Below, piece by piece: positions 36,707-46,263 of a stretch of 46,320 nucleotides of DNA; the stretch's first letter is position 1; every line of letters begins with the position of its first letter. The stretch is from Streptococcus acidominimus. GTDB taxonomy: Bacteria; Bacillota; Bacilli; Lactobacillales; Streptococcaceae. The stretch spans positions 1-46,320 of the forward strand of contig NZ_MSJL01000016.1 of assembly GCF_001921825.1 (NCBI RefSeq), read 5' to 3'. The position numbers were made by a program, and so were the translations under genes. The notes under the pieces were generated by a model. That model had not been told where the DNA came from. It did no database searches and saw nothing but the letters and a program-made list of their open reading frames with translations.

Positions 36707-37433
36707 CCCGTCTCCTCCACTTGATGATTCCTTGAGCCTTGAGTTGGCCATTGGACCAAATTTCATGCTGGCTACTAGCCTCTGTTTGTACGACTTTCGT
36801 TGTCACCAAGACTTCTGGTGACACCTCCTTGAGATACTTGAGTTGGAAATAGGTTGGTTGATGAGCCAGGAGAAAGTCATAGCCTAAACTCTCATACATC
36901 CACTCAAGATACTTACTATTATTGACATGCCCATTGAGGTCAAGATCAAAATACCTGACCTCTCGCTCTTGCTCCACTGCTCTTTCCAGACTAGCGTATT
37001 TCGGAGTCCGCACGACTTTTTTGTCCTCTTCAATCTGGTAGAGCACAAGCAGCTCCTCTGGAAGCGGACTGACCTTTCTTGTCTCAAAATCAATCAGGAC
37101 AAGATGGGCTAAAATCGTGATAAGCACTTCTCCCCTCTCATCATAGATATGAAAGCTACGATAGCAGAAAAATTTATTGTAGGCAACTACTTCTGTCTCA
37201 ATCGTGATCTTTTCCTGATAGCGCGGCAGGCAGCTAATCTCCACTTCATAGTCCGTCACTACCCAAACAAGACCGTACGCCTCAAAAACTTCCTTGTCAC
37301 CAAAGCCCAGAAGCTCCGACTGACGACTGGACAAGGCCAGACAATAGGCTAAAAAGCCGGGAAGTTTCAATTCTTGTTGAACATCTATCATATCAAATGG
37401 CAGAGTGAGGGTTTCCTGATAACCTAGCCCCAT
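36690..37433 (-). CDS. Acyl-ACP thioesterase
   Basis: Releases fatty acids from acyl carrier protein. 247 residues with two hot-dog repeats. The first half has the FLAYCLALSSRQSELLG helix; the second contains DLNGHVNNSKYLEW, whose Asn and His are the catalytic pair of this family. ATG overlaps the hemW stop (TAATG), so translation is coupled. Streptococcal relatives are annotated as acyl-ACP thioesterase; the chain-length preference cannot be read here. Confidence 0.9.
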   Translation of the reverse strand: MGLGYQETLTLPFDMIDVQQELKLPGFLAYCLALSSRQSELLGFGDKEVFEAYGLVWVVTDYEVEISCLPRYQEKITIETEVVAYNKFFCYRSFHIYDERGEVLITILAHLVLIDFETRKVSPLPEELLVLYQIEEDKKVVRTPKYASLERAVEQEREVRYFDLDLNGHVNNSKYLEWMYESLGYDFLLAHQPTYFQLKYLKEVSPEVLVTTKVVQTEASSQHEIWSNGQLKAQGIIKWRRRDDSRN

Positions 37434-38572
37434 TATTCCTCTCCTAGTATAAATCGTTCTGCAACAGTATCGCCTAGAAACAGCCCTTTTTTAGTCATTC
37501 GGATAAAACCATTTTCTTCCTGAATGAGGCCTTCACTCTGCAAGTCTGCTACCACTTGACCATAGCATTTTTCAAAAGATGTTTCAAATTTCGCTTCAAA
37601 ACCAGCAATGGAAACGCCTGCTTTCTTCCGCAAGCCCAAAAACATTTCTTCTTCCATCTGCTCGATCTGCGACAAATGCTCTTCGTGGAGTCTCGCATGT
37701 CCCTTTTCCCGAATGGATTTTAGATAATGTTGAATGGGTCCCCGATTGCGATAGCGCATACCGCCTAGATAGCCAGAAGCTCCTGCTCCCAGCCCAAAAT
37801 ATTCCGCATTGTCCCAGTACATAAGATTGTGCCTACTTTCAAAGCCCGGCTTGGTGAAATTGGAAATCTCATAGTGCTCAAAACCATTTTTTTCCAATTC
37901 TTGCAGAATATACTCGAACATGTCCGATTCGACATCTTCGGTAGGCAGGTGTAGGTGGCCACGGCGCTGCCGATTCATGAAGACCGTATGATTCTCCAAA
38001 ATCAAGCTATACAGGCTCAGATGAGGAATATCAAGCGCTAGGGCACGCGCCACATTGTCTTTAACCTGCGCCATAGTCTGACCAGGTAGGGCATAGATCA
38101 AATCGATCGAAATATTATCGAAATTCGCAGCCTTTAAGGCGCTAATCGTTTCATAAATCTGTGCCTGATTGTGAGAACGACCGATTTTTTTGAGCATGCG
38201 ATCATCAAAGGTCTGGACACCAAGCGAGACCCGATTGCACTTAGATTTTTCCAGAACAGCAATTTTATCTTCCGTCAAATCTCCGGGATTGGCCTCAATG
38301 GTAAATTCTTCTATTTGGGAGAGATCAAGCAGCTCTTCCAGATTGGTCAGCAAGTAATCCAATTGTACAGCCGTTAAGGCTGAAGGTGTCCCGCCACCGA
38401 TATAGAGGGTTTTCAACGGAGGCAAGTCATAGAACCGCACCTCCTCCATCAGAGCCGCTAGATAGTCATCAACAGGCTGGTTCTTGATAAACACCTTTGA
38501 AAAGTCACAATAGTAGCAAATCTGGGTACAAAAAGGAATATGAACATAGGCTGAAGTCGGTCTTTTTATCAT
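37433..38572 (-). CDS. hemW: Radical SAM heme chaperone HemW (formerly HemN-like)
   Basis: 379 residues from MIKRPTSAYVHIPFC. The radical-SAM cluster motif is CTQICYYC (C-x3-C-x2-C), followed by the SAM-binding GGGTPS and later EANPGDLT. The preceding Cys3 pattern without the extra HemN cysteines, and the HemW tail domain, point to a heme chaperone and not a true coproporphyrinogen oxidase. The upstream ATG (MPSSDEKE) lacks a ribosome site and lies inside the promoter; an extended -10 sits 6 nt before ATG 38572, so the mRNA is probably leaderless. First gene of a five-gene overlapping operon. Confidence 0.9.
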   Translation of the reverse strand: MIKRPTSAYVHIPFCTQICYYCDFSKVFIKNQPVDDYLAALMEEVRFYDLPPLKTLYIGGGTPSALTAVQLDYLLTNLEELLDLSQIEEFTIEANPGDLTEDKIAVLEKSKCNRVSLGVQTFDDRMLKKIGRSHNQAQIYETISALKAANFDNISIDLIYALPGQTMAQVKDNVARALALDIPHLSLYSLILENHTVFMNRQRRGHLHLPTEDVESDMFEYILQELEKNGFEHYEISNFTKPGFESRHNLMYWDNAEYFGLGAGASGYLGGMRYRNRGPIQHYLKSIREKGHARLHEEHLSQIEQMEEEMFLGLRKKAGVSIAGFEAKFETSFEKCYGQVVADLQSEGLIQEENGFIRMTKKGLFLGDTVAERFILGEE

Positions 38573-38578
38573 GAAGCT

Positions 38579-38607
38579 ATTATACCACACACTCTCTTTT
38601 TCGTCAG
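38579..38607 (-). promoter_or_regulatory. Promoter of the hemW operon, extended -10, leaderless
   Basis: Minus strand: CTGACG (38602-38607), 17 nt, TGG-TATAAT (38579-38584), then AGCTTC and ATG. Predicted transcription start coincides with the ATG. Confidence 0.65.
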
Positions 38608-38692
38608 AGGAGGGCATAGAAAACAGGAGGAGAGCTGGGCTCTTATACTCGTCAAAAAACGAACTCTGAAGTCGTTATCTCACCTTGCTAAG

Positions 38693-39530
38693 TATAGTCA
38701 TTTAGTTTATATTTTTATTACTTCGTTAACTCGTCTTGTATAATTGAACTCGGGCTACGAGCTGTGCAAAAAAGAGCGATAACTGTTTCAGTTTTAGCTG
38801 CTGCTGATTCTTTAGGAAATAGGCTGAAAACCTCCACAGGAGCTTTTCACTCGTCAAAACTCCTATTTTTGCTTTGCTCGCTTCCACAGTCTAGGAATAG
38901 ACTGGGGAAGATTGGAGATGGAACGAGTGAAACTCGTGTCAAACGCCCTTGTATCTTGTATAATTGAGTTCAGCCTAAAACCTCGGAAAAAAGATAAATA
39001 CTCCTAGCTCCAAAGGTATGGGATACCTTTGGAGGCGGGAAATAGAAGTTTGCGAAGCAAACTCTCGTCTAAAAGTTCTGCGTCAAAACTCCTATTTTTG
39101 CTTTGCTCGCTTCCACAGTCTAGGAATAGACTGTGGGAGGTGGGAGATAAAACGAGTGAAACTCGTGTCAAACGCCCTTGTATCTTGTATAATTGAGTTC
39201 AGCCTAAAACCTCGGAAAAAAGATAAATACTCCTAGCTCCAAAGGTATGGGATACCTTTGGAGGCGGGAAATAGAAGTTTGCGAAGCAAACTCTCACTAG
39301 CTTCTGCGTCGTATTTCCTATTTTTCAGTCGGTTTTTTAACGGCTTCACATCTTATAATTGAACTCGGGCTACAACTCTCTGACAAAAAGACCAATCTCA
39401 TTGGGTGCAAAACACCCTGCTTCGATTGGTCTTTTTGTCTAGGAGTTGCTTCCACAGTCTAGGAATAGACTGTGGAAGGTTGGAGATGGAACGAGTGAAA
39501 CTCGTGTCAAACGCCCTCGTATCTTGGAAT
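38693..39530. repeat. Long hairpin-module repeat field (locus 5)
   Basis: Begins with a MITE end (TATAGTCATTTAGTTTATAT at 38693) but no matching right end is found. It then holds five long hairpins, each followed by a GG-rich linker and, in all but a few, a GAA-loop mini-hairpin: CTTCCACAGTCTA forms (38881, 39110, 39449) with ACGAGT-GAA-ACTCGT, and CTCCAAAGGTAT forms (39008, 39238) with GTTTGC-GAA-GCAAAC. A 229-bp unit is directly repeated (start 38955 and 39184). ORFs here are repeat translations. Confidence 0.75.
39382..39439 (-). terminator. Strong bidirectional terminator with nested hairpin
   Basis: A perfect 16-bp stem GACAAAAAGACCAATC/GATTGGTCTTTTTGTC enclosing a second hairpin GGGTG-CAAAA-CACCC. 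The second stop for transcription leaving glgP. Confidence 0.85.
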
Positions 39531-39562
39531 TGAACACGCCCTAAACTCTGTGCGAAAAAGAT

Positions 39563-39598
39563 AAATACTCCTAGAAGCAGTAGCTTCTAGGAGTATTT
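39563..39598 (-). terminator. Terminator of glgP
   Basis: A perfect 16-bp stem AAATACTCCTAGAAGC/GCTTCTAGGAGTATTT with AGTA loop, then T-rich ATCTTTTTC on the minus strand, 38 nt from the glgP stop. Confidence 0.88.
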
Positions 39599-39635
39599 CC
39601 TATTTTCGCTTTGAGTTTTTAACGGGCTTTGTATC

Positions 39636-41897
39636 TTAATTTAAATGCCAAATGTCTTCGTTATATTGCTCAATCGTGCGGTCGCTGGAGAAGAAGCCGG
39701 CTTTCGCAATGTTGACGACTACTTTTTCTAGCCATGCGTCACGATCTTCGTAATCTGCTAGCATCCGTTCCTTGGTCGCAATGTATTCTTCCAAGTCTAG
39801 GAGGGTCATAAAGTGGTCATTGTGCTTGAGGTTATCTTGCAATCGCCACAAGCGCTCATCAATTCCCCCAGCTTGGCGTACGAGGTCGCTTGTGATAAAG
39901 TCAATCAAGGGACGAATGCTTTCTTTCTCATAGAAGCTGTATGGATGATAGCTACCGTGCGCATAGTGATCAATGACTGTCTGGCTATCTTGACCAAAGA
40001 TGTAGATATTATCATCACCAACCAGCTCATGAATTTCCACATTGGCACCATCATCTGTACCAATGGTCAAGGCACCATTGAGCATAAATTTCATATTTCC
40101 TGTACCGGATGCTTCCTTAGAGGCAAGGGAAATTTGCTCTGAAATATCAGCCGCTGGAATGATGAAACTTGCTTCAGTGACGTTGTAGTTTTCAATCATC
40201 ACCAATTGTAAATGTGGGCTAACTTCAGGATCGTGCTGAATCACTTGTGACAAGACCAAAATCAAATGGATAATATCTTGGGCAATCGTGTAGGCAGGTG
40301 CTGCTTTTCCTCCGAAGAAAACAGTCAAGGGACGGGCTGGAATATTACCTGCCTTGATGTCCAAATACTTATGAATGACGTACAAGACATTCATTTGCTG
40401 ACGCTTGTATTCATGCATTCGCTTGATTTGTACATCAAAAATAGAATCCGGATTCACTTCCACTCCCTGTGTCTGGGCAATATGGCGTTGCAATTTTCGC
40501 TTGTTGTGGTGTTTAATCTTTTCCAACTCCTGCTTGAAGGCTGTATCATCTTTATAGGCGAGCAAAGCCTCTAGCGCTTCTGCACGACGGTGGTAATCAT
40601 GACCAATCACTTCATCCAAGTAATGTGCCAAGCGTGGATTTGCATGCATGAGCCAGCGACGGAAGGTGATGCCGTTGGTCTTGTTGTTGAATTTATCAGG
40701 ATACAATTCATAGAAAGCCTTGAGTTCTGATGATTTCAAAATCTCGGTGTGAAGAGCTGCAACCCCGTTGATAGAATATCCATAATGAATATCCATGTGC
40801 GCCATGTGGACACGACCGTGTTCGTCAATGATGTTAACTGCTGGATTGTCCACCATTGCTTTAGCACGGCGATCCAATTCTTCAATAAACGGTACCAAAT
40901 GAGGAACAACCTTCTTCAAGAAGTCAAGCGGCCATTTTTCCAAGGCTTCAGACAAGATGGTATGGTTGGTATAGGCTGTCATGCTCTTGACAATCTCTAC
41001 CGCCTCATCAAAGGAAATGCCACGGATTTCCAAGAGACGAATCAATTCTGGAATCACAAGCGACGGATGGGTATCATTGATCTGCACCACAGCATAGTCC
41101 GCCAAATCATGCAGGTTAGAACCTTTGGCTACTGCTTCATCAATCAACAACTGTGCTGCATTTGATACCATAAAATACTGTTGGAAAATCCGCAGGATTT
41201 TTCCTTGGTCTGTCGAGTCATCAGGATAAAGGAACAGGGTCAAATTACGGAAAATATCGTCCATGTCAAAGTCAATGCCGTCATCGATAATATTATCATC
41301 AACAGAAGCCAGATCAAACAGGCGTAGGCGATTTTTCTTTTCGGTCTTATAGCCTGGCACATCAATATCGTAGAGCTTTGATGTCAAGGTAAAATGCGCA
41401 AATGGTACCTGATAGGTAATCGGAGATTCTGTCAACCAAGAACGCGGTGTAATCCATTCATTGGGCACAGCTGACTGCTGGTGGTACTGGAACAGCTGAC
41501 GGAACAGACCAAAATGATAGTTTAGACCCACACCGTCTCCATTCAATCCAAGACTGGCAATGGAATCGAGGAAGCAAGCTGCCAGACGACCCAAGCCCCC
41601 ATTTCCTAGAGACGGCTCCATCTCTACTTCTTCAATCGTAATCAAATCCTTACCAGCTTCTGCTAGCTGATGTTTCACCTCGTCATACAGACCTAAATTG
41701 ATGAGGTTATTCGACAAGAGTTTCCCAATCAAAAATTCAGCTGAAATATAATAAACTTTCTTCTTTTGACCATTGGTGCACTTGGCTTCACTACGCTGCT
41801 TGGTAAATGCCAGCAAGGCATAGTACAATTCCTGATCCGAGCAATCCTCGATACGCTTTGCATACATGGTTTGAACAAAATTTTGTAGATTGATCAT
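39636..41897 (-). CDS. glgP: Glycogen / maltodextrin phosphorylase
   Basis: Releases glucose-1-phosphate from alpha-1,4-glucans. 753 residues, usual for bacterial phosphorylases. N-terminal [13 protein letters not shown] and [16 protein letters not shown] (glucan phosphorylase hallmarks); the PLP-binding Lys is in [14 protein letters not shown] near residue 610; [10 protein letters not shown] and [11 protein letters not shown] motifs are intact. Stands alone without malQ, with its own promoter and a cre-like site, so probably glucose-repressed. It complements the surface pullulanase, which makes linear maltodextrins. Glycogen versus maltodextrin preference cannot be told. Confidence 0.95.
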   Translation of the reverse strand: MINLQNFVQTMYAKRIEDCSDQELYYALLAFTKQRSEAKCTNGQKKKVYYISAEFLIGKLLSNNLINLGLYDEVKHQLAEAGKDLITIEEVEMEPSLGNGGLGRLAACFLDSIASLGLNGDGVGLNYHFGLFRQLFQYHQQSAVPNEWITPRSWLTESPITYQVPFAHFTLTSKLYDIDVPGYKTEKKNRLRLFDLASVDDNIIDDGIDFDMDDIFRNLTLFLYPDDSTDQGKILRIFQQYFMVSNAAQLLIDEAVAKGSNLHDLADYAVVQINDTHPSLVIPELIRLLEIRGISFDEAVEIVKSMTAYTNHTILSEALEKWPLDFLKKVVPHLVPFIEELDRRAKAMVDNPAVNIIDEHGRVHMAHMDIHYGYSINGVAALHTEILKSSELKAFYELYPDKFNNKTNGITFRRWLMHANPRLAHYLDEVIGHDYHRRAEALEALLAYKDDTAFKQELEKIKHHNKRKLQRHIAQTQGVEVNPDSIFDVQIKRMHEYKRQQMNVLYVIHKYLDIKAGNIPARPLTVFFGGKAAPAYTIAQDIIHLILVLSQVIQHDPEVSPHLQLVMIENYNVTEASFIIPAADISEQISLASKEASGTGNMKFMLNGALTIGTDDGANVEIHELVGDDNIYIFGQDSQTVIDHYAHGSYHPYSFYEKESIRPLIDFITSDLVRQAGGIDERLWRLQDNLKHNDHFMTLLDLEEYIATKERMLADYEDRDAWLEKVVVNIAKAGFFSSDRTIEQYNEDIWHLN

Positions 41898-41962
41898 GCT
41901 TCTGTTAACTCCTTTATTTTCACGTTTAGATAGAAATATACGTGCAAGTTTTCCGATATTTT

Positions 41963-42010
41963 TGGAAACGCTTTCTACTATATTATACTATACTTTATCC
42001 AAAAAGGCAA
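41963..42010 (-). promoter_or_regulatory. Promoter of glgP with cre-like site
   Basis: Minus strand: TTGCCT (42005-42010), 17 nt, TATAAT (41982-41987). Cre-like, plus strand TGGAAACGCTTTCT (41963-41976, 13 of 14), lies around the transcription start. Confidence 0.75.
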
Positions 42011-42022
42011 TAACCTAGCCTA

Positions 42023-42049
42023 AAAAAACCGTCCAGTGGACGGTTTTTT
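42023..42049. terminator. Perfect palindromic terminator insulating glgP
   Basis: AAAAAACCGTCCA, one base, TGGACGGTTTTTT; usable from both strands. It ends 13 bp from the glgP -35. A partial copy (AGTCCAGTGGACGGTTTC) lies at about 42079-42096. Remaining DNA up to 42222 shows no gene, only a weak imperfect hairpin around CTCTTAGAAG. Confidence 0.85.
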
Positions 42050-42222
42050 CACGAGCTTGAAAATGTAAAGGCGAGTCAGTCCAGTGGACGGTTTCAGAAT
42101 GTAGACAAACCCTATCTGTAAAAGAAAAATTGTAATTTTAGAGCTTGTTTACCAAAGAACAAAAACTCTTAGAAGTTCAGATATAGCAGCGTTTCTAAGA
42201 ATTTTTTGCGTTTGATTTAAAA

Positions 42223-42270
42223 TAAAAAAGGTTGAAGAAAATTATCTAAAATGGACTTTTTCTTCAACCT
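42223..42270 (-). terminator. Terminator of the deo cluster
   Basis: Minus strand: AGGTTGAAGAAAA pairs with TTTTCTTCAACCT, then TTTTTTA, about 30 nt past the deoD stop. Confidence 0.9.
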
Positions 42271-42299
42271 GACATTTCTAAGAGTATGTTTTATTTATG

Positions 42300-43010
42300 C
42301 TATTCCGCAATCAGCGTTTCTAGTCCCACTTTCATCATGTCCGTAAAAGTTGTTTGACGTTCTTGCGCTGTCGTATCCTCATCAGGATTGACCAAGCTAT
42401 CCGAAATGGTCATGATGCCAAGCGCCTCTACACCATGTTGAGCTGCGAGGTAATAAAGGGCTGCTGCTTCCATTTCCACAGCATGAACTCCCATCTTCCC
42501 TAATGCTAGATGTTGCTCAAAGAATTTTGAATAAAAGAGGTCGGTTGACAAGACTGTCCCAACATGCGTTTTCATCCCCAAATCTTGGGCAATATGATAG
42601 GCCTTATCCAACAAGTTGAAACTGGCGATCTGCGGGAAGTCATACATGGGCCAGTCATTGCGGATAATATTTGAATTGGTCGCTGCTGCTTGTGCAAGAA
42701 CCAACTCACGGACATGTACATCCGGATTGAGTGAGCCTGCTGTACCGACACGAATCAGGCGTTTTACACCATAATCCACAATCAACTCACGCGCATAGAT
42801 TGAAATAGAGGGCATCCCCATCCCCGTCCCCATAACACTGACACGCTCCCCTTTATAGATCCCAGTATAGCCATACATACCACGGATTTCGTTGAAAAGA
42901 ACAGCATCTTCTAAGAAGTTTTCCGCGATAAATGTTGCCCGTAAGGGATCTCCCGGCAATAGAATCTTGTCAGCAATCTCACCGACCTTTGCTCCAATAT
43001 GAATAGACAT
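42300..43010 (-). CDS. deoD: Purine nucleoside phosphorylase, DeoD type
   Basis: Cleaves purine (deoxy)nucleosides with phosphate to the base and (deoxy)ribose-1-phosphate; hexameric type with broad range including adenosine. 236 residues. Motifs: [10 protein letters not shown] (phosphate site), [26 protein letters not shown] (ribose Glu), and [10 protein letters not shown] with the Asp that protonates the base. Ten nt separate it from punA upstream. Last gene of rpiA-deoB-punA-deoD. Confidence 0.96.
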   Translation of the reverse strand: MSIHIGAKVGEIADKILLPGDPLRATFIAENFLEDAVLFNEIRGMYGYTGIYKGERVSVMGTGMGMPSISIYARELIVDYGVKRLIRVGTAGSLNPDVHVRELVLAQAAATNSNIIRNDWPMYDFPQIASFNLLDKAYHIAQDLGMKTHVGTVLSTDLFYSKFFEQHLALGKMGVHAVEMEAAALYYLAAQHGVEALGIMTISDSLVNPDEDTTAQERQTTFTDMMKVGLETLIAE

Positions 43011-43020
43011 CTTTCTCTCC

Positions 43021-43830
43021 TTATAATCCTGCCAAGATCGCTTTGACCAGACCTTTAAAGTCTTCCTTGATGCGCGTTGTTACTTCGACCACTTCTTCAT
43101 GATTTAGTGAGCTTTGGAAGCCTGCTGCGTAGTTGGTAATGGCGGAGATACCTAGAACTTTCATACCTGAATGCACAGCCACGATAACTTCTGGGACTGT
43201 CGACATTCCGACCGCAGACGCCCCCATGGTTTGATAGGCACGAATTTCTGCTGGTGTTTCATAAGTCGGACCAGATACCCCAAGATAAACGCCCTCTTCA
43301 ACTTTCACTCCGATACTCGCTGCAATGTCTTTGGCTCTCGCGCGATATGCCTTGCTGTAAGCATCAGACATATCTGGGAAACGTGGACCAAATTCATCCA
43401 GATTCTCCCCCATCAACGGGTTAGTCCCCGTCATGTTAATATGATCCTTAATCACCATAAGGGTTCCTGGACCATAGCCAATTCCGCCTGCCGCATTGGT
43501 CACAATCATGCTCTGGCAGCCTAAGGCTTTCATGACACGAACTGGGAAGGTCACAACCTCCATTGGATTGCCCTCATAATAGTGGAAACGTCCCTGAAGA
43601 GCCAAGACTTTCTTACCAGCCAAGTCTCCATAGACCAATTTCCCAGCGTGACCCACAACAGTCGATTTTCCCCAGTTTGGAATATCTGCATAATCGATGA
43701 CAATAGCATTTTCCACTTCATCAGCTAATTCTCCCAAACCTGATCCCAAAATTAAACCAAATTCTGGTGCTGTAAGACCTTGTGCTTCCAAAAAACTCTT
43801 CGTTTCTTGAATTTTTTCCATCAATGACAT
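43021..43830 (-). CDS. punA: Purine nucleoside phosphorylase, trimeric type (PunA)
   Basis: Phosphorolysis of inosine and guanosine. 269 residues. [12 protein letters not shown] (phosphate loop), [31 protein letters not shown] with the purine-site Glu, and [13 protein letters not shown]. Different fold family from DeoD, so the pair covers 6-oxo and 6-amino purines. The gap to deoB (187 nt) is larger than to deoD and contains an imperfect hairpin. Confidence 0.96.
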   Translation of the reverse strand: MSLMEKIQETKSFLEAQGLTAPEFGLILGSGLGELADEVENAIVIDYADIPNWGKSTVVGHAGKLVYGDLAGKKVLALQGRFHYYEGNPMEVVTFPVRVMKALGCQSMIVTNAAGGIGYGPGTLMVIKDHINMTGTNPLMGENLDEFGPRFPDMSDAYSKAYRARAKDIAASIGVKVEEGVYLGVSGPTYETPAEIRAYQTMGASAVGMSTVPEVIVAVHSGMKVLGISAITNYAAGFQSSLNHEEVVEVTTRIKEDFKGLVKAILAGL

Positions 43831-43935
43831 GTTACTCTTCTCCTTATTATTTATAGCCTCTATGGCTTTTGATACTTACTATGGCACTACTCTTTTCAAT
43901 AGAACTAACTACCGACAGATGTCCTTTCTTCCACA

Positions 43936-43981
43936 AAATAGCGAGATCTTCTTCAATAAAATACTATTCATCTTGCTATTT
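43936..43981 (-). other. Imperfect hairpin in the deoB-punA gap
   Basis: Plus strand AAATAGCGAGA pairs with TCTTGCTATTT (10 of 11 plus G-U) across 24 nt. Only a short T-stretch follows on the minus strand. May be a processing site or weak attenuator. No coding gene seen in the gap. Confidence 0.35.
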
Positions 43982-44017
43982 CTGCTATAAGAATTGGTCT
44001 AGGGCTTCTTTTCTCCC

Positions 44018-45229
44018 CTATACCAATTTTTCTAGGAAACTATCCCCAATCTGGCTCTTTGCAACACCAAAGTTATCAGCAATGGTTGCTGAAATATCGG
44101 CAAAGTGCCCAATTGGAAGATGACCAGCTGCTTTTAGTGACTTTCCAAAGATGAACAGGGGAACATACTCACGTGTATGGTCTGTTCCGACATAGGTCGG
44201 ATCATTTCCGTGGTCTGCTGTAATCATGAGAAGATCATCCTCACGAAGATGAGCGATTATTTCTGGTAGGCGCGCATCAAATTCTTCTAAGCAATCACGG
44301 TAGCCTTCTGTATCGCGGCGGTGTCCATAGACCGCATCAAAATCAACTAGGTTGGTAAAGGACAAGCCCTCGATAAAGTCCTCATTTTGCAAGACCTTGA
44401 TTAAATTGTCAACACCGTGGTTGTTTGACTTATTGTGTCCCATATCATGGGAAATTCCTGCACCGTTGAAAATGTCATTAATTTTTCCAACACCGTAGGT
44501 GTCAATGCCCGCTGCTTTCAAGTTATCTAAGACTGTTGGGGCAAAAGGAGAAACGGCATAGTCATGACGATTGGCAGTCCGTGAGAAATGACCGGGAGTT
44601 CCGATATAGGGGCGAGCAATGATGCGTCCCAGTAAGGATGGACGCTCAAGAGTAATCGAACGCGCATATTCACAAATCTTGTAGAGTTCCTCCAGCGGAA
44701 TGATGTCCTCATGGGCTGCAATTTGAAGTACAGGGTCAGCCGAGGTGTAGACGATCAGCTCGCCTGTCTCCATTTGGCGGGGACCAAAGTCATCAATGAC
44801 AGCTGTTCCCGAATAGGGTTTATTGGCCTCACGAATAATTTTTCGTCCTGAAAATGCTTCGATTTGTTGAAGAAGCTCTTCTGGAAAACCATCCCAGAAG
44901 GTATCGAATGGCTCTGTGATATTCAACCCCATGATTTCCCAATGACCAGTCATGGTATCTTTTCCACGCGATACTTCTTCTAGCTTTGTCACATAACCTG
45001 TTGGATTTTCTTCGGCTGCGACCGTTTGAAGTGGTGTATCACGCTCAATATTTCCAAGTCCAATTTTAGCCATATTGGGCACACTCAAACCCGCTCTTTC
45101 TGAAATGTGTCCCAGAGTATCCGAGGTTGTATCTGGCTCACCTGCATTAAAAAACTGATCTGCATCAGGTGCCGCACCAATCCCCACAGAATCTAAAACA
45201 ACGACATGCATACGTTTAAACTTTGCCAT
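44018..45229 (-). CDS. deoB: Phosphopentomutase
   Basis: Converts (deoxy)ribose-1-phosphate to the 5-phosphate, linking nucleoside breakdown to the pentose pathway. 403 residues. Alkaline-phosphatase fold: [14 protein letters not shown] with metal Asp, [10 protein letters not shown] with the phosphorylated Thr, [13 protein letters not shown], then the metal ligands in GHRRDTEGY and [20 protein letters not shown] precedes ATG 45229. It follows rpiA, whose terminator overlaps the deoB promoter. Confidence 0.97.
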   Translation of the reverse strand: MAKFKRMHVVVLDSVGIGAAPDADQFFNAGEPDTTSDTLGHISERAGLSVPNMAKIGLGNIERDTPLQTVAAEENPTGYVTKLEEVSRGKDTMTGHWEIMGLNITEPFDTFWDGFPEELLQQIEAFSGRKIIREANKPYSGTAVIDDFGPRQMETGELIVYTSADPVLQIAAHEDIIPLEELYKICEYARSITLERPSLLGRIIARPYIGTPGHFSRTANRHDYAVSPFAPTVLDNLKAAGIDTYGVGKINDIFNGAGISHDMGHNKSNNHGVDNLIKVLQNEDFIEGLSFTNLVDFDAVYGHRRDTEGYRDCLEEFDARLPEIIAHLREDDLLMITADHGNDPTYVGTDHTREYVPLFIFGKSLKAAGHLPIGHFADISATIADNFGVAKSQIGDSFLEKLV

Positions 45230-45269
45230 CTCTTTCTCCTCTAATTCCTTTTAATAAATGAGTATCTCT

Positions 45270-45298
45270 ATTATAACACAAAAACGCTTTCCCAGTCA
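45270..45298 (-). promoter_or_regulatory. Promoter of deoB with extended -10
   Basis: Minus strand: weak -35 TGACTG (45293-45298), 17 nt, TGT-TATAAT (45270-45275). It overlaps the terminator of rpiA. Confidence 0.6.
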
Positions 45299-45313
45299 TG
45301 TCTTGGAAAAGCG
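45279..45313 (-). terminator. Terminator of rpiA
   Basis: Minus strand: CGCTTTTCC pairs with GGGAAAGCG (one G-U), then TTTTT. It lies about 90 nt after the stop and inside the deoB promoter, so the two units can be expressed separately. Confidence 0.7.
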
Positions 45314-45404
45314 CTTGATAGAGGACACTTCTTGCAAATCAAGAGAATGATAATTCAATGGACAGCAACAGTTACTAAAGGAAGCTGTGGCTTTTTGTGG
45401 CGTA

Positions 45405-46079
45405 TTAGCGCTTTTCAAGGAAGCGGGGACCATCTGGATAGCCTACGATAACCTTTGATACCAGCTGGATAAAGAGCCCATGCTCTACGACCCCAACGGT
45501 ATGGTCTAATTCATTGGATAGGGCAACTGCGTCAGGAATCTCTCTTAAATCCAAATCAATGATATAGTTTTTCATATCTGTCACGAGTTTCACACCATCT
45601 TTCATACGGAAGCTTGGACGGTAGCCTTTTTCTTCAAAGCTTTTAAATAAATTTTCTGCCCCATACTGAACGACTTCAACTGGTAATTTAAAAGCCCCCA
45701 AGGTATCAACAACCTTTGATTCATCAACGATCCAGATACACTCTTTACTATTTACTGCCACAATCTTTTCCATGAGAAGGGCAGCACCCCCACCCTTAAT
45801 CCCATTAAAGGCAGCATCCACTTCATCAGCACCGTCAACCGTGATGTCTACATAAGGAACTTCATCAATTGATTTTAGGGGAATACCGAGAGAGGCAGCG
45901 TGCTCTGATGTCGCATTGGAAGTCGTGACACCAAGGATTGAAAGCCCCTCTTCTTGGACACGACGTCCTAGCTCTTGAACAAAATAGTAGGCAGTTGAGC
46001 CTGTACCCAGACCAACGATCATCCCATCTGTCACAAATTCTGCTGCTTTCAAACCGACCTGCTCTTTCAAATTTACCAT
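45405..46079 (-). CDS. rpiA: Ribose-5-phosphate isomerase A
   Basis: Interconverts ribose-5-phosphate and ribulose-5-phosphate. 224 residues. [12 protein letters not shown] (phosphate loop), TVDGADEVD with catalytic Asp, and [13 protein letters not shown] with the active Lys/Glu region ([12 protein letters not shown]) are intact; end GPRFLEKR. Upstream is an extended -10 (TGG-TATACT) and then an IS element. Feeds pentose from DeoB into the pentose phosphate pathway. Confidence 0.97.
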   Translation of the reverse strand: MVNLKEQVGLKAAEFVTDGMIVGLGTGSTAYYFVQELGRRVQEEGLSILGVTTSNATSEHAASLGIPLKSIDEVPYVDITVDGADEVDAAFNGIKGGGAALLMEKIVAVNSKECIWIVDESKVVDTLGAFKLPVEVVQYGAENLFKSFEEKGYRPSFRMKDGVKLVTDMKNYIIDLDLREIPDAVALSNELDHTVGVVEHGLFIQLVSKVIVGYPDGPRFLEKR

Positions 46080-46110
46080 GACATACTCCTTTTAAAGCGT
46101 TTTCCATTAC

Positions 46111-46116
46111 AGTATA
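46111..46116 (-). promoter_or_regulatory. Extended -10 of rpiA promoter
   Basis: Minus strand TATACT preceded by ATGG (TGn element), about 32 bp from the ATG. No good -35. A weak cre-like string (AAAGCGTTTTCC) lies at 46094-46105. Confidence 0.5.
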
Positions 46117-46200
46117 CCATTTTATCAGTCGTATTGGAAATGAAAATTGATGTTGAAGTGGCAAAAAAGAGTGAGGAAAAACTCCTATCAATTTGATATA

Positions 46201-46256
46201 CTCCCCATATAGTGGACAGTGAAAAAACAAAAATTCACTAGACACTATAAGGGGAG
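46201..46256 (+). promoter_or_regulatory. Hairpin sequestering the OrfA ribosome-binding site
   Basis: Arms 46201-46223 and 46234-46256 pair at 19 of 23 positions around a 10-nt loop. GGGGAG (46251-46256), the ribosome site 7 nt before the ATG, is in the 3' arm and pairs with CTCCCC at 46201. A transcript entering from outside would fold and hide it, which limits transposase made by read-through. Confidence 0.6.
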
Positions 46257-46263
46257 TTTTCAC

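Noticed and set aside
37433..38617. Longer hemW start at 38617 (MPSSDEKE)
   Set aside because: Its ATG lacks a ribosome site and its first codons coincide with the -35/-10 promoter elements.
38940..39200. TATAAT in the repeated CTTGTATAATTGA phrase as outward promoters
   Set aside because: No acceptable -35 or extended -10 at the right spacing; could still be tested by transcription-start mapping.
38764..39236. Two plus-strand ORFs of 67 and 72 codons
   Set aside because: They lie fully inside duplicated hairpin repeats and share the same repeat-derived phrases (LGID, TSETRVK).
43850..43990. Possible tiny gene (MNSILLKKISLF...) between deoB and punA
   Set aside because: Only 17-20 codons, no good ribosome site, and overlaps an imperfect hairpin.
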